Assembly: GCA_000961805.1 (NCBI GenBank)
Contig: LADV01000186.1
Location: 1-30,522, forward strand
Direction: 5' to 3'
Source of the DNA: Peptococcaceae bacterium BRH_c23
Lineage (GTDB): Bacteria; Bacillota_B; Desulfitobacteriia; Desulfitobacteriales; Desulfitobacteriaceae
Length of the DNA stretch: 30,522 nt
Below the pieces are notes generated by a model that saw only the letters and a program-made list of their open reading frames with translations, made no database searches and was not told the origin of the DNA. Positions 1-8,489 of the stretch are shown here, one piece after another (within the stretch, counting starts at the first letter, position 1; every line of letters starts with the position of its first letter). The translations under genes were made by a program, and so were the position numbers.

Positions 1-990
1 TTTGTCTCGGGTGCAGGTTATCCCATTTACCGGACCGACCTACCTCAAGCCTCTGCCATGATCAAGGTCAATGAGGACGGTAGTGCGGCGACACTCTATA
101 CCGGCGCGACAGATATTGGCCAAGGGTCAGATACTGTCCTTTGTCAGATGGCGGCAGAGGCTATGGGATACCGCTATGAAAACATGAAGATCATTGCGGC
201 TGATACTGAAACAACGCCCCATGATTTTGGCGCCTATGCCAGCCGTCAGACCTTAATGTCGGGTACGGCCGTTAAGAGGGCAGGCGAGGAAATCAAAAAA
301 CAGGTACTGGACATGGCCTCCACGTTGATGAACTTACCGCCTGAAGACCTAGAGTGCCGGGAAGGGATTATTTTCTCAATATCTCGTCCTAAGGCTAACA
401 CGCTAACCTTTGAGGAAGTGGCCCGTCGTTTCTTTGTCCTACGGGGTCTTCTCTTAGGCCGTGGAGTCTACTCTGTTCCCCGCTTAGGGGGGACATTCAA
501 AGGAGCCGCAGTGGGTACCTCGCCAGCTTATAGCTATTGTGCTCAGATCAGCGAGGTTCAAATCGACGAGGAAACGGGTGAAATCGATGTTCGAGAAGTG
601 TGGGATGTCCATGATTGTGGAAAGGTGATCAACCCTATGCTTCTGCACGGGCAAGTACACGGAGCCCTGTATATGGGCATGGGAGAGTCGATCTGGGAAC
701 AGGTTTTGTTTGATGATCAGGGACGAATTCTTAACCCCAATCTCGGCGAATATAGATTACCTACCGCACTCGACATGCCTCAGATTCATTCCGAATTAGT
801 CGACAGCTATGAGCCGGCTGGACCATGGGGGGTAAAGGAAGTCGGTGAAGGAGCAACCAATCCGACCATGGGTTGTTTCTCGAACGCCATCTTTGATGCC
901 ATGGGTGTGAGAATCAATAGTTTGCCACTCACTTATGAAAAAGTCTGGCGCGCTATGAAAGAAAAGCGTGAGGGCAAAACAGAAGCCTGA
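1..990 (+). CDS. hcrA: Molybdenum hydroxylase large subunit, 3' part (4-hydroxybenzoyl-CoA reductase alpha-like)
   Basis: The frame is open from base 1, so the 5' part lies outside the window; the ATG at 58 is internal. About 330 residues remain, covering the C-terminal molybdopterin-binding half of a xanthine dehydrogenase-family large subunit. Visible family features are TGATDIGQGSDT (Mo-cofactor loop), DCGKVINPMLLHGQVHGAL, MGMGESIWE, and a terminal GVKEVGEGATNP segment holding the probable active-site Glu. MGMG, the HDCG...NP stretch and the SRQTLMSGTA stretch recall HcrA of Thauera more than xanthine dehydrogenase. HcrABC reductively removes the para-hydroxyl of 4-hydroxybenzoyl-CoA to give benzoyl-CoA. 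That role fits the downstream arylsuccinate pathway if the substrate is p-cresol. Family assignment is firm; substrate is inferred from resemblance and context. The gene symbol is tentative. Confidence 0.6.
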   Translation, partial: FVSGAGYPIYRTDLPQASAMIKVNEDGSAATLYTGATDIGQGSDTVLCQMAAEAMGYRYENMKIIAADTETTPHDFGAYASRQTLMSGTAVKRAGEEIKKQVLDMASTLMNLPPEDLECREGIIFSISRPKANTLTFEEVARRFFVLRGLLLGRGVYSVPRLGGTFKGAAVGTSPAYSYCAQISEVQIDEETGEIDVREVWDVHDCGKVINPMLLHGQVHGALYMGMGESIWEQVLFDDQGRILNPNLGEYRLPTALDMPQIHSELVDSYEPAGPWGVKEVGEGATNPTMGCFSNAIFDAMGVRINSLPLTYEKVWRAMKEKREGKTEA

Positions 991-1421
991 GGCCAGAAGC
1001 AGAGGTTAGAAATCAAAGGTTGAGGCGCGTAGTTCGAGATAATATGATGAATATATCAAAAAAAGTGGCAGCCTAAACTAAGAAAAATATACCCTAAGTA
1101 TGAAATCTCTTCATACATTTTTATAACACTTGCTTTTTGTTTTCTTATCTTCCGAGAAAAGCTGGTGTTTTTTATTTTGAGAATCAATTCTCGTTGATCT
1201 TTGGCAAAGCTGGCCAAAAACCTCGGCGAATTTGGGAGGAATGTATTCCTACATTATGTAGATAAGTAAAAATTTGTGGACAAGGAACCCATTATGAATT
1301 ATGATTTGCTCAGTAGTATACTTAAATGGGATACGTAAAACATTGGATTTTATAAAGGGGCTAGAATGAGCAGAGGCACCGTCTTTTAAAGACCAGGGTT
1401 AAAGGAGAAGGAGATGAATCT
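991..1421 (+). other. 431-bp intergenic region upstream of the fumarase gene
   Basis: No gene is supported here. The stretch is AT-rich and holds three small dyads: GTATGAA-N5-TTCATAC at 1098-1116, TTTGGC-N7-GCCAAA at 1200-1218 and CTACAT-T-ATGTAG at 1249-1261. The first could weakly terminate the upstream operon because ATTTTTAT follows it. The other two could be operators. I found no GG-N10-GC sigma-54 element and no convincing -35/-10 pair. A strong ribosome site (AAAGGAGAAGGAG) ends the region. Confidence 0.5.
1098..1120 (+). terminator. Weak hairpin after the hcrA-like gene
   Basis: A 7-bp perfect stem (GTATGAA/TTCATAC, loop ATCTC) is followed by ATTTTTAT. It lies about 110 bp after the stop at 990. 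The stem is AT-rich, so termination would be weak. Confidence 0.35.
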
Positions 1422-2840
1422 ATGAAAGTAATTCACACTGATGAAATCATTGCAGCTGTGGAACGGCTTTGCATTGAGGCCAATTATTTCCTTGGGGAAG
1501 ATGTACTCAAGGCCTTAGATAGATGTAGGGCACTTGAGGAAAGTCCGCTAGGAAAGAATACCTTTACTCGGTTGATTGAAAATGCTGCGATTGCTAGAAA
1601 AGAACGAGTACCTATCTGCCAGGACACTGGTATGGCTGTTATCTTTGTTGAGCTGGGTCAGGGGATGCATGTAGAGGGTATGGACCTTACTGAAGCAATT
1701 AACGAAGGTGTACGCCGAGGTTATGTCAATGGGTTTTTACGTAAATCTATTGTCCAAGACCCTACTTTTAACCGGATTAATACGAAGGATAATACGCCAG
1801 CCGTCATTCATTATGATATTGTACCAGGTGATCTTTTAAAGATAACCGTAGCCCCTAAGGGTTTTGGTAGTGAAAATATGGGTGATATCAAAATGCTAAA
1901 AGCTTCCGAAGGTATAGAAGGAATCATTAAATTTGTGGTTGATACAGTAGATCGTGCTGGGGGGAATCCCTGTCCGCCTATAATTATAGGTGTGGGAGTA
2001 GGCGGCAATATGGAGAAGGTAGCAATACTTGCTAAAAAATCACTTCTAAGAACCGTTGGAGAACATAATCTTGATCCGAATTGGAGTAAAGTTGAAGACG
2101 AAATTCTTGAACGAGTAAATAAACTTGGAATTGGCCCTCAGGGTTTAGGTGGAACTCAAACAGCAATGGCAGTATTTATTGAAACCTATCCCACTCATAT
2201 TGCCGGTATGCCGGTTGCTGTGAATATAAACTGTCACGCGGCGCGCCATAAATATATTGAAATGAGTGGTAGAGAGACCATAGTAACTGAGGGGAATCAG
2301 ATTATTCAGACTCCCTTGACTAAGGAAAAGGTTGCAGATTTAAAGGCCGGTGATTCTGTGTTAATAAGCGGAACTATCTACACGGGTAGGGATGCGGCAC
2401 ACAAAAAGATAGTGGAAGCTATTGATCGTGGGGAGGAATTGCCCTTTGATATCAAAGATCAAATCATTTATTATATGGGACCAAGCCCGGGGAAACCAGG
2501 TCAAGTTATAGGTTCTGCAGGTCCGACTACGAGTTATCGTATGGATTCTTATGCGCCAAAACTAATCGCTAACGGTTTAACAGGGATGTTGGGGAAAGGA
2601 ATTCGATCAGCCGAAGTTATTAAGTCAATGATAGAACATGGCGCTGTTTATTTTGTAACTACGGGTGGGGCAGGAGCCTTTTTATCAAAGTGTATCAAGT
2701 CGGTGGAGGTTATTGCTTATCCTGAACTTGGTCCGGAAAAGATAAGCAAACTTATAGTAGAAGATTTGCCAGCTATCGTAGCTATCGATGCCAGTGGCAA
2801 TGATATATATGAAATGGGCAAAGCTAAGTACCGTAGGTAA
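1422..2840 (+). CDS. fumA: Class I fumarate hydratase, fused alpha-beta single chain
   Basis: The 472-residue protein joins an alpha (TtdA-like, about 1-290) and a beta (TtdB-like, about 295-472) domain; many anaerobic Firmicutes encode these separately. It interconverts fumarate and malate using an oxygen-sensitive 4Fe-4S cluster. The cluster cysteines are probably Cys66 (PICQDTG), Cys184 (GNPCPP) and Cys271 (NINCHAARH). The beta domain keeps GPTTSYRMDSY, whose Thr and Arg bind the substrate carboxylate in class I fumarases, plus a GKG lysine and the terminal AKYRR. ATG 1422 follows a strong ribosome site. The gene stands alone between two intergenic regions, ahead of the regulator. It may keep the co-substrate fumarate available to the fumarate-adding enzyme; that link is inferred from context. 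Confidence 0.9.
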   Translation: MKVIHTDEIIAAVERLCIEANYFLGEDVLKALDRCRALEESPLGKNTFTRLIENAAIARKERVPICQDTGMAVIFVELGQGMHVEGMDLTEAINEGVRRGYVNGFLRKSIVQDPTFNRINTKDNTPAVIHYDIVPGDLLKITVAPKGFGSENMGDIKMLKASEGIEGIIKFVVDTVDRAGGNPCPPIIIGVGVGGNMEKVAILAKKSLLRTVGEHNLDPNWSKVEDEILERVNKLGIGPQGLGGTQTAMAVFIETYPTHIAGMPVAVNINCHAARHKYIEMSGRETIVTEGNQIIQTPLTKEKVADLKAGDSVLISGTIYTGRDAAHKKIVEAIDRGEELPFDIKDQIIYYMGPSPGKPGQVIGSAGPTTSYRMDSYAPKLIANGLTGMLGKGIRSAEVIKSMIEHGAVYFVTTGGAGAFLSKCIKSVEVIAYPELGPEKISKLIVEDLPAIVAIDASGNDIYEMGKAKYRR

Positions 2841-2884
2841 TATTATTTGCTAAAGAAGCTAGATAAATCTAATAAGATAGAATT

Positions 2885-2922
2885 AAGACGAACGTTGGAT
2901 TATCAACTATGCGTCTTTTTTT
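2885..2922 (+). terminator. Rho-independent terminator after the fumarase gene
   Basis: AAGACG (2885-2890) pairs with CGTCTT (2912-2917), with an inner GTTG/CAAC helix, and runs into an unbroken T tract. It lies about 45 bp after the fumarase stop. Confidence 0.8.
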
Positions 2923-3254
2923 TATTGCAAAAGTTTTAAATAAATTAAAACCTATTTTAAACTTGTATTACATAATTTTCAAAAAGGCACTTGCTATTGA
3001 TTGTGACTTATCATACTATTAAAAAAAGTCATAATATTCAATTTTAACTATTTTTTCCCCTAAAAATGATGGTTTCCATGAGTTACAGACGGCAGACTCT
3101 CTTTAAAAAGTCGGTCGTAGAAGCATTATTGGGTGTTCTGGAGCGGTATTAGTATCCTATAGCTACTTTCGCAGCTGGGCATTCCTGAAAAGTAGTTTTT
3201 AGAAAGAGGTCCATACCTAGGAATAACTGTGAAGGGTTTAAGGAGGAATAATTT
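2923..3254 (+). other. 332-bp intergenic region upstream of the regulator gene
   Basis: AT-rich DNA with no supported gene. A TGACTT/AAGTCA dyad spans roughly 3004-3032. No GG-N10-GC sigma-54 element and no TGATG-N8-CATC dyad were seen, so self-activation by the downstream regulator is not indicated. The region ends with the ribosome site AAGGAGGAATAAT before the TTG start at 3255. Confidence 0.45.
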
Positions 3255-5339
3255 TTGAGAATCAAAGTTAAAGACTTCATGACGACTAATGTTATTAAAC
3301 TGCAATGGGGCGATTCAATTCAGAAAGCTATCAACATTATGGTGCAATATCGTATTGACGGTATGCCAGTTGTTGATAATTACAACAAACTAGTAGGCAT
3401 ATTTACGAAGACCCATGCTTTAAGGGCTATAGGATTGGACGAGAAGGTTACTGTTGGTGAACTAATGAAGCAAGATGTAATCACGGTTAGAGAAGATGCA
3501 CAACCTGAGGAAGCCTTACAGCTTCCGGTTGGAAGACTACCAGTGGTTGATTATAATGGAGAGCTTGTGGGTATTATCACAAGAACCGACATAATGAAGG
3601 CGTTCCAGCGGCAACTAGAGTATGCGGTAGAAGAACATAATGCAATTATCAATTCAGGGCATAATGCGATAATTGCGGTTGACAAAAATGGGAAAATTAT
3701 AGTCATTAATAAGTCTGCCGAAAGGCTGATAGGGGTACCACTGGAAGAAGTTATTGGTAAATCAATCGAGGATTTAATTCCTGAATTGAATTTAACCAAC
3801 GTGATGCATACGGGGGTTGCTGAGCTAGTTCGGAAAATTGTTATTGGTCAGAAGGTGTTATTGGTTAATAAGAACCCTATTATTAGCAGAGGTGAAGTCA
3901 TTGGCTCAGTGGGTATATTTCAGGATATTTCTGAGCTGGAACATATTTCTCATGAACTTAAGACTGTTCAGGAAATTAATAAAGAGTTAAACACAATCCT
4001 TGATTTTTCCGCCGATGGTTTTGTTATCGCCAACGGTCAAGGGATTGTCCTTAGAGACAATAAATCTAGCCGTAAAATGCTTGGTATCCAAGAAGTAAGC
4101 ATAGTCGGGCGGCATGTCAACTGGCTTATTGAAAGTGGCTATACCTTTGAGTCGGTGACACTAAAAGTGTTGGAAAAGAAGGGACCGATAACCATCTTTC
4201 AGCACCTTAGTTCGGGCCGTGAAATCGTTCATACTGGCACACCAATTATGGATGAGAATGGCGTTATTACACGGGTAGTCGTGAATTTGCGTGATTTATC
4301 GGAACTGAACTTTTTACGGGAGCAACTTAGAGAGGCTCAAACATTATCCGTCAAATACTTTAATGAACTGGATAAGTTCCGCAAGGAACAAATGAGTTCG
4401 GACATCATAATTCGAAGTGCCGTCATGGCGGAGAAGATTGAAACCGTTATCAAGGTAGCCCAAGTGGATTCTACAGTTCTGATCTTAGGTGAGTCTGGAG
4501 TAGGCAAAGAGCCGATTGCTGGCATCGTGCATAAAGCGAGTAACCGGGCTAATAATCCCTTTATTAAATTAAATTGTGCTTCCATTCCAGCCAATCTCAT
4601 AGAAGCAGAGCTTTTTGGGTACGAAGGCGGGTCGTATACTGGTGCAAACAAGGAAGGTCGTCCAGGCCTGTTTGAAATTGCCAACAGCGGAACACTGTTT
4701 CTAGACGAGATCGGGGAGTTGCCTTTTGATATGCAATCCAAACTGTTAAGAGTTTTACAAGAAAGGGAAATATACCGGGTAGGGGGACGAAAATCCATCA
4801 AATTGGATGTACGCATTGTCGCAGCAACCAACAGAGACTTGGAGCATATGGTTAGGGTCGGTAAGTTTCGTTCAGATTTATTTTACCGCCTTAATGTGAT
4901 ATCAATCTGGATTCCGCCTTTAAGGGATAGAAAAGAAGACATTCCACCACTCATTCATTATTTCTTAGAGAAATATAACAAAAAATATAATAAACATAAA
5001 AATGTTTCTCCTCAATTAGTGGAAAGATTTATCTACTGCCAATGGCAGGGCAATATCAGGGAACTGGAGAACACAATCGAAAGAATGGTAGTTCTGAGTC
5101 ACGGGGACCTCATAGATACGGATTTTCTAACTGAAGGGGAACGCAGCCTACCGTTAACGGAACCCACAAGTATGAATCTGAAGGACATTTTGGATCAGAC
5201 TGAGAGAAACTTAATTCAGCGAGTTTATGAAGAATGTAAAAGTACTCGAAAAGCTGCCAAGATATTAGGTATAGACCAATCGACGATCGTTAAGAAAATG
5301 AAAAAGTACTCCGAGACTGATTCTTTACGTAATCAGTGA
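3255..5339 (+). CDS. Sigma-54-dependent activator, CBS-CBS-PAS-PAS-AAA+-Fis HTH
   Basis: The 694-residue bacterial enhancer-binding protein starts at TTG 3255, which has the only good ribosome site (AAGGAGG). Domains in order: CBS pair (about 1-117), PAS (about 128-230), PAS (about 243-350), AAA+ sigma-54-interaction domain (about 383-615) and Fis-type HTH (about 663-685). Walker A is GESGVGKE (412-419), the sigma-54 contact loop is GSYTGA (459-464, usually GAFTGA), Walker B is TLFLDEI (480-486) and the arginine-finger region is FRSDLFYR (538-545). It lacks a receiver domain, so ligand sensing by PAS or CBS is likelier than phosphorylation. The second CBS motif seems about four residues short before RLPVVD. 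It sits just upstream of a sigma-54 promoter and repeated dyads, so it very probably activates the bss-type and bbs operons; effector unknown. Confidence 0.93.
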   Translation: MRIKVKDFMTTNVIKLQWGDSIQKAINIMVQYRIDGMPVVDNYNKLVGIFTKTHALRAIGLDEKVTVGELMKQDVITVREDAQPEEALQLPVGRLPVVDYNGELVGIITRTDIMKAFQRQLEYAVEEHNAIINSGHNAIIAVDKNGKIIVINKSAERLIGVPLEEVIGKSIEDLIPELNLTNVMHTGVAELVRKIVIGQKVLLVNKNPIISRGEVIGSVGIFQDISELEHISHELKTVQEINKELNTILDFSADGFVIANGQGIVLRDNKSSRKMLGIQEVSIVGRHVNWLIESGYTFESVTLKVLEKKGPITIFQHLSSGREIVHTGTPIMDENGVITRVVVNLRDLSELNFLREQLREAQTLSVKYFNELDKFRKEQMSSDIIIRSAVMAEKIETVIKVAQVDSTVLILGESGVGKEPIAGIVHKASNRANNPFIKLNCASIPANLIEAELFGYEGGSYTGANKEGRPGLFEIANSGTLFLDEIGELPFDMQSKLLRVLQEREIYRVGGRKSIKLDVRIVAATNRDLEHMVRVGKFRSDLFYRLNVISIWIPPLRDRKEDIPPLIHYFLEKYNKKYNKHKNVSPQLVERFIYCQWQGNIRELENTIERMVVLSHGDLIDTDFLTEGERSLPLTEPTSMNLKDILDQTERNLIQRVYEECKSTRKAAKILGIDQSTIVKKMKKYSETDSLRNQ

Positions 5340-5354
5340 TGGTAATTGGCATCG
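5337..5354 (+). promoter_or_regulatory. Putative enhancer site 1 of the bss-type operon
   Basis: Dyad TGATG-N8-CATCG, starting on the stop codon of the activator gene. Its centre is about 130 bp upstream of the -24 GG. The same dyad with the same 8-bp spacer recurs at 5404 and three times before bbsA. Confidence 0.65.
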
Positions 5355-5403
5355 ACGATATTTACTAACAGGAGTCCATAGTTTTTTATTAATGTATAAA
5401 AAA

Positions 5404-5421
5404 TGATGAAGAAGCGCATCA
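5404..5421 (+). promoter_or_regulatory. Putative enhancer site 2 of the bss-type operon
   Basis: Dyad TGATG-N8-CATCA. Its centre is about 63 bp upstream of the -24 GG and 67 bp from site 1. It fits a binding site for the Fis-type HTH of the adjacent sigma-54 activator; that assignment is inferred. Confidence 0.7.
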
Positions 5422-5472
5422 GTGTTTATTTGAAAATTCAGAAATTTGGGCATATTCAAACCTTTTATAAGG

Positions 5473-5490
5473 TTGGCACATTATTTGCAT
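5473..5490 (+). promoter_or_regulatory. Sigma-54 (-24/-12) promoter of the bss-type operon
   Basis: TTGGCAC-N5-TTGCAT matches the sigma-54 consensus, with the required 10 bases between the GG (5475-5476) and GC (5487-5488). Transcription would start near 5500, leaving a leader of about 110 nt before the gamma-subunit gene. No other element in this gap looks like a better promoter. Confidence 0.9.
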
Positions 5491-5557
5491 TGTAATTGGT
5501 AAAATAACACACTTCATCACCTAGTAAACGTTATTTTTGGCGCTTATGGAGGTGGTA

Positions 5558-5582
5558 TTGTACTGCAGCTATTGTAGTACAA
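5558..5582 (+). other. 5'-leader hairpin just before the gamma-subunit ribosome site
   Basis: TTGTACTGCA (5558-5567) pairs with TGTAGTACAA (5573-5582) through ten pairs including one G-U, around a GCTAT loop. It sits in the mRNA leader of the sigma-54 transcript and may protect the message or tune initiation. Confidence 0.5.
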
Positions 5583-5608
5583 CAATTTAAATGAGGGGAG
5601 GTACATTT

Positions 5609-5791
5609 ATGGCAAATTGTTCACAATGTAAGTCCTTCTTTGAAATTCCGGAAGGCGCTGATGATTTTACACCCGGCAAAGGTGATTGTGTGCGTCAAGA
5701 GCAGGATGCAAAAGGTAAATGGTATGAATCCAAACCAGTAATGGGCGATACAGCGAGCGACAAATGTCCAAAATTTGCTCAGAAGAACTAA
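5609..5791 (+). CDS. bssC: Arylsuccinate synthase gamma subunit (BssC-like, Fe-S small subunit)
   Basis: A 60-residue protein with four cysteines at 4, 7, 27 and 53 (NCSQCKSF, GDCVRQ, DKCPKFA), the pattern of the small HiPIP-like 4Fe-4S subunits of benzylsuccinate synthase. In Bss, BssC binds alpha away from the active site and is needed for a stable, active complex. I chose ATG 5609 over the in-frame ATG 5591 because the ribosome site GGGGAGG lies between them, 7 nt before 5609. The alpha gene follows after 23 bp, in the canonical C-A-B order. Which small subunit (B or C) is judged mainly by order. Confidence 0.85.
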   Translation: MANCSQCKSFFEIPEGADDFTPGKGDCVRQEQDAKGKWYESKPVMGDTASDKCPKFAQKN

Positions 5792-5814
5792 GAATTAGGA
5801 GGAGGGGATAAGGA

Positions 5815-8409
5815 ATGGCAACCAGACATCAACCGATAGAATATAAAGGGAAAGTCATTGATTTTCCTTTTGATAATCCGGCGGAAGAAACTATCCCAGA
5901 TTCAGAAGTTCATGAACATTTAGCTAATCCAACGACTGAGCGGACTAAAAGACTGAAGGCCAGATGTCGTTGGAAGCACTCCGCTGGTGGTGAGTTTGTT
6001 GAAGGAGACGTAAAAGCAGGAATTGAACGGATGCGCTTAATTACTGAGGCTTATAAAACAAACACAGGAAAGCCACACGTTATTCGAAGAGCCAATCTAT
6101 TATCGAATCTTCTCAATAATTGTACAGTAATTGTCCAAGAAGATGAACTCATCGTCGGCTTTAATGCCGAGAATCCTAACTATGTTCCGCTATATCCTGA
6201 GCAGTCCTATATGGCTTGCATGGATTATATTTTAGACCCAAAAATTGCTCCCCAGCCGGTAGAAGAAGCCAGAGAATTGGCTGAGTATTGGATCGAGCAT
6301 TCTCTTCAAAAGAAATGTGAAACATATTTTACACAACATGAGCTTGAAGTTATGTACTCCATGAGTACCTTAGAAACACCTGGTTTTGCGACTGGCTTTA
6401 ACAGTGTTGTTCCTCCGTATGAAACAGTAATAGAAGATGGACTGTTAAAGAGAATCGAGTTAGCAGAGCGACACATCGAGGCTGCTAAGGAAGTACTAGG
6501 ATCAGAAAACTGGGATGCTCCTGCAAGACTAAAACTACTTCCCCAAATTGATCTCTGGCAAGCTATGATTATTGCCTCCAAGGCAGCAATTTCATGGGCC
6601 AGGAGACATGGTCGACTCTGTAGGATTATCGCAGAAAACTTTGAAACCAATCCCCAACGTAAAGAAGAGCTGCTAATGATGGCTGAGATTTGCCAGCGGG
6701 TTCCGGCTGAACCGTGCCAAGGGTTGCGGGATGGCATGCAGGCTAAATGGTTCACATTCCTGATATGTCATGCTCTCGAACGTTACAGCAGCGGCTACGC
6801 GCATAAACCCGATAAACTGTTTTGGCCGCTTTATAAGGCTAGTGTAATAGATAAGAGTTTCCAGGCCATGAGCCATGAAGACGCTGTAGAGCTCTTCGAA
6901 TGTGAACGTCTAAAAATCTCCGAGAATGCCCCTGGAAAGTCTAGAGGCTATCGTGAAGTTTTCCCTGGATCAAACGATCTATTCATTTTTACGTTGGGCG
7001 GTCTGGAGAGAGATGGTTCTGACGGGTGTAATGACTGTACAGACGCTATTTTAGAAGCTGCTCGAAATATCCGAACAACTGAGCCTTCCATTGTTTTCCG
7101 TTGGAACCCTAAGGGTCGACTTAAAACTAAAAATCTAGTCTTTCAATGTGTTAGAGATGGATTGGGCTACCCGTCAATTAAACATGACATCATAGGTACT
7201 CAACAGATGGTGTATTATTCCCAGTTTAGCCAAAACAAGAACGGTGCTACTTTAGAAGAAGCACATGATTGGGCTAATGTGCTTTGTATGTCTCCAGGGC
7301 TTGTCGGAAGGAGAAAGACCCAGAAATCCAGGAGTGAAGGCGGTGGGTCCATCTTCCCGGCGAAGATCATGGAAGTTACCCTTAATAACGGGTTTGACTG
7401 GAGCTTCACCGGCATGCAATTGGGACCACAAACTGGTAATGTTGAAGACTTCAAGACCTTTGAGGATTTATGGGAAGCCTTCCGTAAACAGTATCGTTGG
7501 GGCATGGACTTGATGATCAGGGCTAAGGATGTCTCCAGGTACTGGGAAACTAAAATTCTCGAGAACCCGTTTATCTCAGCAATAGATGACGGCTGTATGG
7601 AACTGGGTAGAGAATCGATGGAATTGTCCGAGCAACCCAATGGTTGGCATAACCCCATTACGACCATCGTTGCGGCAAACTCCCTGATTGCCATTAAGAA
7701 GCTAATTTTTGATGATAAAAAATATACCTTCCTGGAACTGAAGAAAGCTATGCATAGTAACTGGGAAGGGTATGAAGAAATGCGTAAGGACTTCCTGAAT
7801 GCTCCGAAATGGGGTAATGACGACCCGTACGCAGATGACATTGTTAAGGCTTTCTATGAAGATATTATTTCCGGTGAAATGAGAAAGATTGTTAACTACT
7901 CCGGTGGTCCTGTGCTTCCAACCGGCCAGGCGATAGGTTTGTATATGGAGATTGGTTCTCGTACAGGTCCTACCCCTGATGGTCGGTACGGAGGAGAAGC
8001 ATGTGATGACGGTGGTATCTCACCTTATATGGGAACCGATAAGAAAGGACCCACCGCTGTACTGCGTTCTGTATCCAAAGTAAATGCGGCTACCCAAAAG
8101 GCTAATCTTTTGAACCAGCGTTTGTCAGCCCCCATTATGCGGAGCAGTAAAGGCTTTAAGATCTGGCTGGCCTATATGAATACGTGGAACGATTTAAATA
8201 TTGATCATATCCAGTTCAACGTCGTAAGCAATGAGGAAATGCAAGCTGCTCAGCAAGAACCGGAGAAACATGGCGATTTAATAGTCCGTGTTGCTGGTTT
8301 CAGTGCCCGCTTTGTTGATTTATCAACCTATGCTCAAAATACCATTATGGCTCGCCATGAACAAGACTTTGAAGCGAAGGATTTTGATTATCTAGGTCTT
8401 GATCTGTAA
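5815..8409 (+). CDS. bssA: Arylsuccinate synthase alpha subunit, glycyl radical enzyme (BssA/HbsA type)
   Basis: The 864-residue catalytic subunit adds the methyl group of an aromatic to the double bond of fumarate. The radical-storage motif RVAGFSARF places the glycyl radical at Gly828. The thiyl cysteine is Cys491 in VLCMSPGLVG. Both lie within a residue or two of benzylsuccinate synthase numbering, and the length matches BssA. Arg506, Trp611 and Gln705 correspond by a 2-residue offset to BssA residues I recall as contacting fumarate. Other recalled pocket positions give Phe195 (Tyr in BssA) and Ile707 (Val in BssA). The small Fe-S subunits, MoxR/VWA pair and bbs genes exclude pyruvate formate-lyase and hydroxyphenylacetate decarboxylase. 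Substrate is undecided among p-cresol, toluene and xylenes; the hcrA-like gene favours p-cresol. Confidence 0.93.
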   Translation: MATRHQPIEYKGKVIDFPFDNPAEETIPDSEVHEHLANPTTERTKRLKARCRWKHSAGGEFVEGDVKAGIERMRLITEAYKTNTGKPHVIRRANLLSNLLNNCTVIVQEDELIVGFNAENPNYVPLYPEQSYMACMDYILDPKIAPQPVEEARELAEYWIEHSLQKKCETYFTQHELEVMYSMSTLETPGFATGFNSVVPPYETVIEDGLLKRIELAERHIEAAKEVLGSENWDAPARLKLLPQIDLWQAMIIASKAAISWARRHGRLCRIIAENFETNPQRKEELLMMAEICQRVPAEPCQGLRDGMQAKWFTFLICHALERYSSGYAHKPDKLFWPLYKASVIDKSFQAMSHEDAVELFECERLKISENAPGKSRGYREVFPGSNDLFIFTLGGLERDGSDGCNDCTDAILEAARNIRTTEPSIVFRWNPKGRLKTKNLVFQCVRDGLGYPSIKHDIIGTQQMVYYSQFSQNKNGATLEEAHDWANVLCMSPGLVGRRKTQKSRSEGGGSIFPAKIMEVTLNNGFDWSFTGMQLGPQTGNVEDFKTFEDLWEAFRKQYRWGMDLMIRAKDVSRYWETKILENPFISAIDDGCMELGRESMELSEQPNGWHNPITTIVAANSLIAIKKLIFDDKKYTFLELKKAMHSNWEGYEEMRKDFLNAPKWGNDDPYADDIVKAFYEDIISGEMRKIVNYSGGPVLPTGQAIGLYMEIGSRTGPTPDGRYGGEACDDGGISPYMGTDKKGPTAVLRSVSKVNAATQKANLLNQRLSAPIMRSSKGFKIWLAYMNTWNDLNIDHIQFNVVSNEEMQAAQQEPEKHGDLIVRVAGFSARFVDLSTYAQNTIMARHEQDFEAKDFDYLGLDL

Positions 8410-8489
8410 TTAAGTTAAATAGGTACAGGGGAGTGCTGGGGTGCTAGTACTCCCTTGCTCAAACACTGTGTTGCCTTTATTTATCCAAT

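Noticed and set aside
1200..1261. Sigma-54 promoter upstream of the fumarase gene
   Set aside because: TTTGGCAAAGCTGGCC looks similar at first, but no GC follows the GG at the required 10-base distance.
4337..4831. 164-codon open frame on the minus strand inside the activator gene
   Set aside because: It is antisense to the AAA+ domain and shows no ribosome site or family motif.
5546..5590. Possible 14-codon leader peptide before the gamma-subunit gene
   Set aside because: It has no ribosome site before its ATG and overlaps the leader hairpin; chance is the simpler reading.
7215..7841. 208-codon open frame on the minus strand inside the alpha-subunit gene
   Set aside because: It lies wholly opposite a conserved catalytic gene, has no recognisable domain, and is explained by codon bias of the + strand.
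5815..8409. Alternative reading as hydroxyphenylacetate decarboxylase or pyruvate formate-lyase
   Set aside because: Two Fe-S small subunits, the MoxR/VWA pair, the bbs genes and BssA-like length and motif spacing all point to a fumarate-adding enzyme.
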